A stretch of 64,000 nucleotides of DNA. Source: Streptomyces sp. NBC_00523 (GTDB lineage Bacteria; Actinomycetota; Actinomycetes; Streptomycetales; Streptomycetaceae). The DNA lies in NCBI RefSeq assembly GCF_036346615.1, contig NZ_CP107836.1:2232001-2296000 (forward strand), read 5' to 3'. The position numbers were made by a program, and so were the translations under genes. Below the pieces are notes generated by a model. It saw nothing but the letters and a program-made list of their open reading frames with translations. It did not search any database and was not told the DNA's origin. Below are positions 57,426-64,000 of the stretch, piece after piece (position 1 is the stretch's first letter; every line of letters begins with the position of its first letter).

Positions 57426-59896
57426 CCGGCGCAGCCGGGACCGCCCGGGTCGTCGTCCTGTGCGAGGAGCCCCGCGCCGCCTACGACCGGGTCCAGCTGA
57501 CCTCGTACTTCGCCGGGAGGACCCCGGACGACCTGTCGATGGTCGAGGACGGCTTCATGGAGCGGCACGGCTTCGAACTGCGGCTCGGCGACCCGGCGGT
57601 GGCCGTGGACCGCGCCGCCCGTACGGTCACCGCGCGGTCCGGCGAGGTCTTCGCGTACGACACGCTGGTCCTGGCGACCGGGTCCTATCCGTTCGTGCCG
57701 CCGGTCCCCGGCAAGGACAGCACCGGCTGCTTCGTCTACCGGACGATCGAGGACCTGCTCGCCATCGAGGAGTACGCGAAGAACGCGACGACCGGCGCGG
57801 TGGTCGGCGGCGGGCTGCTCGGCCTGGAGGCGGCCGGCGCGCTGAAGGGCCTCGGCCTGGAGACGCACGTCGTGGAGTTCGCGCCCCGGCTGATGCCCGT
57901 CCAGGTGGACGAGGGCGGGGGCGCGGCGCTGCTGCGCACCATCGAGGACATGGGCCTGACCGTGCACACCGGGGTCGGTACGCAGGAGGTGACCGCGGGC
58001 GAGGACGGCGCGGTGACCGGGATGGCGCTCTCCGACGGGTCCGCGCTGGCCACGGACCTGGTGGTGTTCTCGGCCGGGGTGCGTCCGCGCGACCAGCTGG
58101 CCCGGGAGTGCGGGCTCGCGGTCGGCGAGCGCGGCGGGATCGTCGTGGACGAGGAGTGCCGGACCTCCGACCCGGCGGTCTTCGCCATCGGCGAGTGCGC
58201 GCTCGCCTCGGACGGCCGGGTGTACGGGCTGGTGGCGCCGGGTTATGAGATGGCGCTGACCGCCGCCGAGGTGATCGCCGGCAGGGCGGCCGCGTTCACC
58301 GGCGCCGACCTGTCGACCAAGCTGAAGCTGCTCGGCGTGGACGTGGCCTCGTTCGGCGACGCGCACGGCACCGCCGAGGGCTGCCTCGACGTCGTGTACT
58401 CGGACGCCCGCTCCGGGGTCTACAAGAAGCTGGTGATGGCGGCGGACGGCACCCTGCTGGGCGGGGTCCTCGTGGGCGACGCCGACCAGTACGGCACGCT
58501 GCGCCCGATGACCGGGAGCGTGCTGCCGGTCGCCCCCGAGCAGCTGGTGCTCCCGGCGGGCGCGGGCGGCCCGGTGGCGCTCGGCCCCTCCTCGCTGCCC
58601 GACGAGGCGGTGATCTGCTCCTGCCACAACGTCACCAAGGGCACGATCTGCGAGCACACCACGCTCCCCGAGGTGAAGAAGTGCACCAAGGCGGGCACCG
58701 GCTGCGGCAGTTGCGTCAAGGTGATCGGCCAGCTGCTCCCGCAGAGCCAGGACGCGGGCCTGTGCGGCTGCTTCGCGTACACCCGCAGCGAGCTGTACGA
58801 GATCGTCCGCACCCTGCGCATCACCTCGTACGCGGACCTCCTCGACTCCCACGGGCGGGAGGAGGCCCGGGGCGGCGACGGCTGCGAGGTCTGCAAGCCG
58901 ACGGTCGGCTCGGTCATCGCCTCGCTCGCCCCGACGGTCGGCGCCAGCGGCTATGTCCTGGACGGCGAGCAGGCGGCCCTCCAGGACACCAACGACCACT
59001 TCCTGGCCAACCTCCAGCGCAACGGCTCGTACTCGATCGTGCCGCGCATACCCGGCGGCGAGATCACCCCGGAGAAGCTGATCGTGATCGGCGAGGTGGC
59101 CCGCGACTTCGGGCTCTACACCAAGATCACCGGAGGTCAGCGCATCGACCTCTTCGGCGCCCGGGTCGACCAGCTGCCGCTGATCTGGACCCGGCTCGTC
59201 GACGCGGGGTTCGAGTCCGGGCACGCGTACGGGAAGTCGCTGCGCACGGTCAAGTCCTGTGTCGGGCAGACCTGGTGCCGCTACGGCGTGCAGGACTCCG
59301 TGAAGATGGCGATCGACCTGGAGCTGCGCTACCGGGGTCTGCGCTCCCCGCACAAGCTGAAGTCGGCGGTCTCGGGGTGCGCCCGCGAGTGCGCGGAGGC
59401 CCGGGGCAAGGACTTCGGGATCATCGCCACGGCGGGCGGCTGGAACCTCTACGTGGGCGGCAACGGCGGCGCCACCCCGCGCCACGCCGACCTGCTCGCC
59501 CAGGACCTGTCCGACGCCGAACTGATCCGGCTGATCGACCGGTTCCTGATGTTCTACATCCGCACCGCGGACCGGCTGGAGCGCACCTCGGCCTGGCTGG
59601 AGCGCATCGAGGGCGGCCTGGAGCACGTCCGGGACGTCGTGGTGCACGACAGCCTCGGGCTCTGCGAGGAGCTGGAGCGGCTGATGGCCGACCATGTGCG
59701 CGGCTACCGCGACGAGTGGGCCGAGACCATCAACGACCCGGAGCGGCTGCGCCGGTTCGTCACCTTCGTCAACGCGCCCGACGCGCCCGACCCGTCGGTG
59801 AAGTTCGTCCCGGAACGCGACCAGGTCAAGCCCGACCTGGACATCCTCGCGGGCCCGGTTCTCGCCATCCGCACTCTTGAAGGGACCGCCTCCTGA
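57302..59896 (+). CDS. nirB: Assimilatory nitrite reductase large subunit NirB
   Basis: Reduces nitrite to ammonia with NAD(P)H, 864 residues. Domains in order: FAD/NAD reductase (VVVGHGMVGQRFLEALAERG; TGAVVGGGLLGLEAAGALKG), a BFD-type [2Fe-2S] domain (CSCHNVTKG ... KAGTGCGSC), and the siroheme/[4Fe-4S] domains with SCVGQTWCRYG and SGCARECAEARG providing the four Cys ligands. ATG 57302 follows CGGAGG; GTG 57260 is an in-frame alternative. It overlaps nirD by one base (TGATG). Upstream half-sites suggest GlnR control. Confidence 0.96.
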   Translation: MPVSTPPTAPTSGPAAVPTLVVVGHGMVGQRFLEALAERGLTGAAGTARVVVLCEEPRAAYDRVQLTSYFAGRTPDDLSMVEDGFMERHGFELRLGDPAVAVDRAARTVTARSGEVFAYDTLVLATGSYPFVPPVPGKDSTGCFVYRTIEDLLAIEEYAKNATTGAVVGGGLLGLEAAGALKGLGLETHVVEFAPRLMPVQVDEGGGAALLRTIEDMGLTVHTGVGTQEVTAGEDGAVTGMALSDGSALATDLVVFSAGVRPRDQLARECGLAVGERGGIVVDEECRTSDPAVFAIGECALASDGRVYGLVAPGYEMALTAAEVIAGRAAAFTGADLSTKLKLLGVDVASFGDAHGTAEGCLDVVYSDARSGVYKKLVMAADGTLLGGVLVGDADQYGTLRPMTGSVLPVAPEQLVLPAGAGGPVALGPSSLPDEAVICSCHNVTKGTICEHTTLPEVKKCTKAGTGCGSCVKVIGQLLPQSQDAGLCGCFAYTRSELYEIVRTLRITSYADLLDSHGREEARGGDGCEVCKPTVGSVIASLAPTVGASGYVLDGEQAALQDTNDHFLANLQRNGSYSIVPRIPGGEITPEKLIVIGEVARDFGLYTKITGGQRIDLFGARVDQLPLIWTRLVDAGFESGHAYGKSLRTVKSCVGQTWCRYGVQDSVKMAIDLELRYRGLRSPHKLKSAVSGCARECAEARGKDFGIIATAGGWNLYVGGNGGATPRHADLLAQDLSDAELIRLIDRFLMFYIRTADRLERTSAWLERIEGGLEHVRDVVVHDSLGLCEELERLMADHVRGYRDEWAETINDPERLRRFVTFVNAPDAPDPSVKFVPERDQVKPDLDILAGPVLAIRTLEGTAS

Positions 59897-60255
59897 TGAC
59901 CACGCAGACGCTGGACACCGCGCAGGACACCCGGACCGTCCGGCTCGCCGCCGGGGACGGCTGGCTCACGGTGTGCGACCGCTCGCTGCTGACCCCGGGC
60001 CGCGGGGTCGCCGCCCTCCTCCCGGACGGCCGGCAGGTCGCGCTCTTCCTGGACCGGGCGGGGCGGACGTACGCCATCGACAACCGCGACCCGTTCACCG
60101 GGGCCTACGTCCTCTCGCGGGGCCTGGTCGGCTCGGACGGCGGGCAGCCCTTCGTCGCCTCGCCCCTGCTCAAGCAGCGCTTCGACCTGGCGACGGGGGC
60201 CTGCCTGGACGACGACGAGGTCTCCGTACCGGTCTTCGAGGTACGCGCGGACTGA
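59896..60255 (+). CDS. nirD: Nitrite reductase small subunit NirD
   Basis: Small subunit of 119 residues with the Rieske-like fold but without the Cys/His ligands of true Rieske proteins, as is normal for NirD. VRLAAGDGWLTVCDRSLLTP at the N terminus, YAIDNRDPFTGAYVLSRGLV and FVASPLLKQRFDLATGACLD in the body. Translation is coupled to nirB, and the transcript probably ends at the hairpin just downstream. Confidence 0.95.
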   Translation: MTTQTLDTAQDTRTVRLAAGDGWLTVCDRSLLTPGRGVAALLPDGRQVALFLDRAGRTYAIDNRDPFTGAYVLSRGLVGSDGGQPFVASPLLKQRFDLATGACLDDDEVSVPVFEVRAD

Positions 60256-60266
60256 CGCGCACCGGC

Positions 60267-60300
60267 GGCCGGAAGTACCCCCGAACGGGTGCTTCCGGCC
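60267..60300 (+). terminator. Strong hairpin terminator after nirD
   Basis: GGCCGGAAGTACCC and GGGTGCTTCCGGCC form a 14-position stem with a single mismatch around a 6-base loop, 12 bp after the nirD stop codon. Confidence 0.85.
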
Positions 60301-60329
60301 ATCCGCGTGCCCGGTCGTACGCTTGATCC

Positions 60330-61250
60330 ATGACCCAGGGCTGGAGCGCGCGCGACATACCCGACCAGAGCGGCCGCACCGCCGTGGTGACGGGGGCCAA
60401 CAGCGGGATCGGGATCGTCACCGCCCGTGAGCTGGCCCGTTGCGGGGCCAGGGTGCTGCTCGCCTGCCGCGACGAACGGCGTGGCGAGGAGGCGGCGGCC
60501 CGCATCCGGTACGCGGTGCGCGGCGCGGACGTGGAGTTCGCCCCGCTCGATCTGGCCGATCTGGCCTCGGTGCGCGCGTTCGCCAAGGGCCTCCGGGCGG
60601 ACCGGCTCGACCTGCTGGTCAACAACGCCGGGGTGATGGCCCTGCCCTACGGGCGGACCGCCGACGGCTTCGAGACCCAGTTCGGCGTCAACCACCTCGG
60701 GCACTTCGCGCTCACCGGGCTGCTGCTGCCGAGGCTGACGGCCACCGGGGGCGCCCGGGTGGTGACCGTCTCCAGCGGGCTGCACGCCCTGGCCGACATC
60801 GACATGGGCGACCTCAACAGCGAGCGGAACTACCGCCGCTGGACCGCCTACGGCCGCTCGAAGACCGCGAACCTGCTCTTCGTCCACGAGCTGGCCCGGC
60901 GGCTCGCGGCGGCCGGCAGCGGACTGGTGGCCGCCGCCGCGCACCCGGGCCTCGCCGCGACCGACCTGCACACGGCGGCGGCCCGGATGGAGCGGCGCCG
61001 GGCGGCGGAGCGCGTCATGAACCTCGCCAACGTCATCGCCCAGCCCGCGTCGGCCGGGGCCCTGCCCACGCTGTACGCGGCCACCGCGCCGGGCGTGCGC
61101 CCCGACTCGTTCACCGGCCCCCGCGTGCTGGGCTGGCGCGGCGCGCCCGGACCGTCCTGGCGGGCGGCCCGGACGCGCGGCGACGTGGCGGGCGAACGGC
61201 TGTGGGTGGCCTCGGAGCAGCTGACCGGGGTGACGTACGCGGGGCTGTAG
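60330..61250 (+). CDS. Short-chain dehydrogenase/reductase
   Basis: SDR oxidoreductase of 306 residues, similar to the retinol dehydrogenase/WW-domain oxidoreductase-like group. Cofactor motif VVTGANSGIGIVTAREL (TGxxxGIG), NNAGV motif in LLVNNAGVMALPYG, catalytic Ser in VVTVSSGLHALAD and YxxxK in TAYGRSKTANLLFV. Substrate unknown. ATG 60330 lies 6 nt after TACGCT. It stands alone downstream of the nirD terminator. Confidence 0.92.
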   Translation: MTQGWSARDIPDQSGRTAVVTGANSGIGIVTARELARCGARVLLACRDERRGEEAAARIRYAVRGADVEFAPLDLADLASVRAFAKGLRADRLDLLVNNAGVMALPYGRTADGFETQFGVNHLGHFALTGLLLPRLTATGGARVVTVSSGLHALADIDMGDLNSERNYRRWTAYGRSKTANLLFVHELARRLAAAGSGLVAAAAHPGLAATDLHTAAARMERRRAAERVMNLANVIAQPASAGALPTLYAATAPGVRPDSFTGPRVLGWRGAPGPSWRAARTRGDVAGERLWVASEQLTGVTYAGL

Positions 61251-61263
61251 CGGCCCCCGCGGC

Positions 61264-61668
61264 TCAGCCCTCGACGGCGGACGGGTCCATCCAGACGACC
61301 TCCCACATGTGGTGGTCCGGGTCCTGGAAGGAGCGGCCGTACATGAAGCCGAGGTCCTGCGTCTCGTTGGCGGGCGATCCGCCGTTGGCGAGGGCGGCCT
61401 CGGTCAGTTCGTCCACCTTCTCCCGGCTGTCGGCGCTGAGCGCGAGGATCACCTCGGTGGACGCGGACGCGTCGGCGATGTCCTTCTTGGTGAAGTCCTT
61501 GAAGCGCTCCTCCTGGAGGAGCATCGCGAAGATCGTGTCGCTGATGACGAGGCAGGCGGTGCGCTCGTCGCTGAACTGCGGGTTGAAGGAGTAGCCCAGC
61601 TTCGCGAAGAAGTTCTTCGACGTCTCCAGGTCCTTGACCGGCAGGTTCACGAAGATCATCTGAGGCAT
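61264..61668 (-). CDS. VOC family protein, lactoylglutathione lyase-like
   Basis: Single VOC domain protein of 134 residues: MIFVNLPVKDLETSKNFFAK at the start, TEVILALSADSREKVDELTE in the middle and FQDPDHHMWEVVWMDPS at the end, which carries the usual late His/Glu region. It resembles the YP_/PhnB-like extradiol group often annotated as glyoxalase. Exact activity unknown. ATG 61668 starts the family N terminus; the frame extends 26 codons upstream without support. Convergent with the SDR gene. Confidence 0.88.
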   Translation of the reverse strand: MPQMIFVNLPVKDLETSKNFFAKLGYSFNPQFSDERTACLVISDTIFAMLLQEERFKDFTKKDIADASASTEVILALSADSREKVDELTEAALANGGSPANETQDLGFMYGRSFQDPDHHMWEVVWMDPSAVEG

Positions 61669-61782
61669 GGCCGTCTCGCTCTCTCGGTGCTCTGGTTCCG
61701 TGCGCGTCTTCTCGTCCGGTAGACGCCGGGGCCGCCCGGAACTCATCGGTGCGGGCCGCGGATCCTTTCCGTACGGGGCACC

Positions 61783-62769
61783 TCACGAAACCGCGACCGG
61801 CGCCCCGCCCCTCAGCAGCGAACCGCCCAGCGGGGTCAGGGTGTGCTGGACGGAGCTGCCGTGCCGCAGGGTGTGGACGAGCCCCGCCTCGCGCAGGACG
61901 CAGGCGTGCTGGCTGGCCGAGGCGAGGGAGACCCCCGCGCGCCGGGCCAGTTCGCTGGTGGTGCAGCCGTCGCCGATGGCCCGCAGGACCGTGGAGCGGG
62001 TCTGCCCGAGGAGCCGGCCGAGCGAGGGGCCCGGGTCGGCGAAGGCGGGGGCGGCCCGGTGGGCGACCGGGTAGACCAGGACCGGCGGGAGCAGGGGGTC
62101 GCGCAGTACGACGGGGGCGCCCCGGCAGAAGTAGGACGGCTGGAGGAGCAGTCCCCGTCCGTCCAGGTGGAGATCGCGGTCCACGGGGTAGTCCGCCTCC
62201 AGGACGGGCGCCCGCCAGCGGATGACCGGGGGCAGCGAGGCGAGCAGTTCGTCGGTGCCGCCGTCCAGGAGGGCGCGGCCCCGGATCGCCCGGTCGGCCT
62301 CGACGGCGGAGCGGATGTGCGGCCAGTACGGCTCGACGGCGGCGCGGTGGTAGTCCCGTAAGGCGGCGACGAGGCGGCCCACGGGCTCGGCGCCGCCCTC
62401 GCGCAGGGGGTCGAGGCGGGCGGCCCGCCGGGCGCCGGGGTCCCCGAGGAGAGCGATCTCGGCGCTCAGGCGCTCGGGCGGAGTCGCGCGCACGGCTTCC
62501 ATTCCGGCGTCGAGTCCGAGCGGTTCGGCGCTTTCCTGAGAAGGCGTCAGGAAGTCGGGAAAATATCCGCGCTGCGGGACCACCGCGGACAGCAGACGTA
62601 CTTCACCGCTCAACCGTGGGCGGGTTTCGGTGCGCCATTTCCCGAAGACCGCGGAAGCCCTCCGGTCCCTCAGCCGGTGAAAGCTGAGAATGGTCTCCCA
62701 CAGCGCGTCCGGCCCGGAGGCCATCCGCACCCTGGAAAGGTCCCATCCGGAGACATGGATACGCAGCAC
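61783..62769 (-). CDS. ArsR-type winged-helix regulator with DUF5937 domain
   Basis: Regulator of 328 residues. The N-terminal 230 residues match the DUF5937 pattern found in Streptomyces (MRIHVSGWDLSRV-like start, GPDALWETILSFHRLRDRRA). The C-terminal 90 residues form an ArsR winged helix: GRLLGQTRSTVLRAIGDGCT, SELARRAGVSLASASQHACV and LREAGLVHTLRHGSSVQHTL. No metal-binding Cys motif is present. GTG 62769 follows GGGTGGGAGTTCG; the frame continues upstream without support. Its target is unknown; the dyad at 62805 suggests autoregulation. Confidence 0.87.
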   Translation of the reverse strand: MLRIHVSGWDLSRVRMASGPDALWETILSFHRLRDRRASAVFGKWRTETRPRLSGEVRLLSAVVPQRGYFPDFLTPSQESAEPLGLDAGMEAVRATPPERLSAEIALLGDPGARRAARLDPLREGGAEPVGRLVAALRDYHRAAVEPYWPHIRSAVEADRAIRGRALLDGGTDELLASLPPVIRWRAPVLEADYPVDRDLHLDGRGLLLQPSYFCRGAPVVLRDPLLPPVLVYPVAHRAAPAFADPGPSLGRLLGQTRSTVLRAIGDGCTTSELARRAGVSLASASQHACVLREAGLVHTLRHGSSVQHTLTPLGGSLLRGGAPVAVS

Positions 62770-62804
62770 CGAACTCCCACCCCTTGCACCTGCAATTTCC
62801 CCCC

Positions 62805-62820
62805 TCGCAAGAGTATGCGA
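62805..62820. promoter_or_regulatory. Dyad upstream of the ArsR-type regulator
   Basis: TCGCA-AGAGTA-TGCGA, a 5-6-5 inverted repeat 36 bp upstream of the regulator start. On the minus strand it includes a TACTCT hexamer that could be the -10, so a bound repressor would cover the promoter. Confidence 0.45.
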
Positions 62821-63014
62821 ATCGTAACAGCACGTCACCACGGGGTTTCGGCCAGAGGTGAAACGCCTCGCCGGGACCGCCCGCCGGACGAAAAGCTGTA
62901 CGGCGTCGGGTGCGATTCCGGAGCCACCGGAAGAGCGAGTGAAGGCCGTGGGGGGTTTTGCTCGTTCGGCGGCGGTTGGCAAAGGTGCGGCTCCGCACTC
63001 GATGGGGGTAAGCC

Positions 63015-63052
63015 GGGTGCGGCCCGTGGATGGGGATCCACGGGCCGCACCC
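63015..63052. terminator. Perfect 17-bp stem hairpin in the ppdK-regulator gap
   Basis: GGGTGCGGCCCGTGGAT, a GGGG loop, and its exact complement. It is far from the ends of both neighbouring genes, so it may terminate a short unannotated transcript. Confidence 0.6.
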
Positions 63053-63173
63053 CGGTCCGTTCAACTCGATTTCTTTGCGCATTAAACGAAGCAATGGATG
63101 CCGGTTGGATGGCGGTCATCTTATTTACTGGGACATGACAACGTTGTGCATCGCCCGGCCGCGTACGCCAAGA

Positions 63174-63202
63174 CGGCGGCACCCCCGCACAGGGTGCCGC
63201 CG
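63174..63202. terminator. GC-rich hairpin, 11-bp stem
   Basis: CGGCGGCACCC and GGGTGCCGCCG enclose a 7-base loop. It lies about 85 bp beyond the ppdK stop codon and could back up the stronger hairpin nearer the gene or end a transcript from the AT-rich patch at 63057-63150. Confidence 0.55.
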
Positions 63203-63210
63203 CCTCCGGA

Positions 63211-63268
63211 ATTCCGCGTCCGCCGCCGGTTCGGGTGAGGGTGGGATCACCGGCGGCGGAAGCGGAAT
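63211..63268 (-). terminator. Probable ppdK terminator
   Basis: ATTCCGC-G-TCCGCCGCCGGT pairs with ACCGGCGGCGGA-A-GCGGAAT: 12 plus 7 base pairs with one mismatch around an 18-base loop, beginning 18 bp after the ppdK stop codon. Confidence 0.75.
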
Positions 63269-63285
63269 CGGTAGGGGATGACGCG

Positions 63286-64000
63286 TCAGCGGCTGTCGCT
63301 CGCCCGCGCCCCGGCCGCCGCCCGGCCCGCCTCCAGACGCGCCACCGGAATGCGGAACGGCGAGCAGGAGACGTAGTCGAGACCGGCCTCGTGGAAGAAG
63401 TGCACCGACTCGGGGTCGCCGCCGTGCTCCCCGCAGATGCCCAGCTTCAGGTCCGGGCGGGTGGCCCGGCCGGCCGCGACGGCGCTCTTCACCAGCGAGC
63501 CGACGCCGTCCTTGTCGATCGTCTCGAACGGCGACACCCCGAAGATGCCCTTCTCCAGGTAGGCGGTGAAGAAGGAGGCCTCCACGTCGTCGCGGGAGAA
63601 GCCCCAGACCGTCTGGGTCAGGTCGTTGGTGCCGAAGGAGAAGAACTCCGCCGCCTCCGCGATCTGAGCGGCGGTCAGCGCGGCGCGCGGCAGCTCGATC
63701 ATGGTGCCGATCTTCAGCTTGAGGTCGGTACCGGTGGCGGCCTGGACCTCGGCGATGACCCGGTCCGCCTCCTCGCGGACGATCTCCAGCTCCTGGACCG
63801 TGCCGACGAGCGGGATCATGATCTCGGCGCGCGGGTCGCCCTTGGCGTTCTTGCGGGCGGCGGCCGCCTCGGCGATGGCCCGCACCTGCATGGCGAACAG
63901 GCCGGGGATGACCAGGCCGAGGCGCACCCCGCGCAGCCCCAGCATCGGGTTCTGCTCGTGCAGCTTGTGCACGGCCTGGAGGAGCCTGAGGTCGTTCTCG
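63286..64000 (-). CDS. ppdK: Pyruvate, phosphate dikinase, C-terminal part (5' end outside window)
   Basis: Interconverts pyruvate, ATP and phosphate with phosphoenolpyruvate, AMP and diphosphate. Only the last 237 or so residues, part of the PEP/pyruvate-binding TIM barrel, are present; the frame is open to the window edge. Diagnostic segments: NPMLGLRGVRLGLVIPGLFA, AEIMIPLVGTVQELEIVREE, FSFGTNDLTQTVWGFSRDD and the catalytic-Cys loop GICGEHGGDPESV. The ending REAGLDYVSCSPFRIPVARL-type segment (HEAGLDYVSCSPFRIPVARL) is family-typical. Confidence 0.96.
   Translation of the reverse strand, partial: ENDLRLLQAVHKLHEQNPMLGLRGVRLGLVIPGLFAMQVRAIAEAAAARKNAKGDPRAEIMIPLVGTVQELEIVREEADRVIAEVQAATGTDLKLKIGTMIELPRAALTAAQIAEAAEFFSFGTNDLTQTVWGFSRDDVEASFFTAYLEKGIFGVSPFETIDKDGVGSLVKSAVAAGRATRPDLKLGICGEHGGDPESVHFFHEAGLDYVSCSPFRIPVARLEAGRAAAGARASDSR

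Noticed and set aside
62677..63138. 153-codon plus-strand frame in the ppdK-regulator gap
   Set aside because: It overlaps the regulator gene and two hairpins, has no codon bias of a real gene, and its translation has no recognisable domain.
1..64000. CRISPR array, prophage, biosynthetic gene cluster or toxin-antitoxin pair
   Set aside because: No regularly spaced repeats, phage structural genes, multi-domain synthases or TA-like gene pairs were seen in any frame.

Overview
The window is a chromosomal segment from a high-GC actinomycete, almost certainly a Streptomyces. Supporting signs are the very high G+C with GC-rich third positions, many GTG starts, many probable leaderless genes (a TAnnnT hexamer 7-8 nt before the start codon), and gene orders I recognise from the Streptomyces core genome: fasR-fabD-fabH-acpP-fabF, hrdA beside dnaG, matB with a fused AccD/AccA carboxyltransferase, and nirB-nirD near ppdK. 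I see no phage, plasmid, CRISPR or biosynthetic cluster; this is core chromosome with small mobile repeats.

Layout. 1-2.3 kb: 3' part of aceE (pyruvate dehydrogenase E1). 2.4-11.4 kb: a secreted I36-type inhibitor-like protein, two paralogous DUF1023 alpha/beta hydrolases flanking a DUF4429-SHOCT protein and a two-component system, then VOC, aldo/keto reductase plus MerR, and a serine hydrolase. 11.4-15.3 kb: Tat-exported phospholipase C, GNAT, a small membrane protein, pirin. 15.4-20.3 kb: the type II fatty acid synthase operon with its activator FasR. 20.4-36.5 kb: DUF3145, SGNH lipoprotein, aldose epimerase, EI24 protein, Ohr, MDR reductase/MarR pair, MreB-like protein with a GAF kinase whose ATPase is degraded, Lrp/NarK divergent pair, matB-accDA, VOC, MFS exporter. 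36.5-37.0 kb: three tRNA genes on the minus strand. 37.1-44.0 kb: FGGY kinase, a heterodimeric ABC exporter, sigma factor HrdA. 44.4-50.1 kb: dnaG, FAD reductase, dGTPase, sirohydrochlorin chelatase-like protein. 50.2-57.0 kb: HAD phosphatase, DUF218 protein, CutA, FMN reductase with a SoxR-type promoter, class IV aminotransferase, DUF5990, a surface protein with class F sortase, TauE/SafE permease. 57.2-64.0 kb: nirBD with GlnR-like half-sites, SDR, VOC, a DUF5937 ArsR-type regulator, a 516-bp structured gap, and the 3' part of ppdK.

Functional themes. Malonyl-CoA supply and use recur (FAS II operon; MatB plus carboxyltransferase). Nitrogen and siroheme functions recur (NarK-like transporter, NirBD, a CbiX-type chelatase). 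Several redox-response genes carry readable operators (SoxR-type box at 52.9 kb, MerR-type promoter at 10.5 kb, MarR site at 25.6 kb).

The most unusual signal is a family of miniature inverted-repeat elements. Two 177-bp copies (37.5 and 49.1 kb) have nearly identical cores and identical 10-bp ends, but a 9-bp block inside each end differs completely between copies while staying complementary within each copy. A third, 202-bp element with the same ends lies beside dnaG. The 49.1-kb copy also appears to donate part of the -10 hexamer of the dGTPase gene. All motif and operator calls were made by eye.
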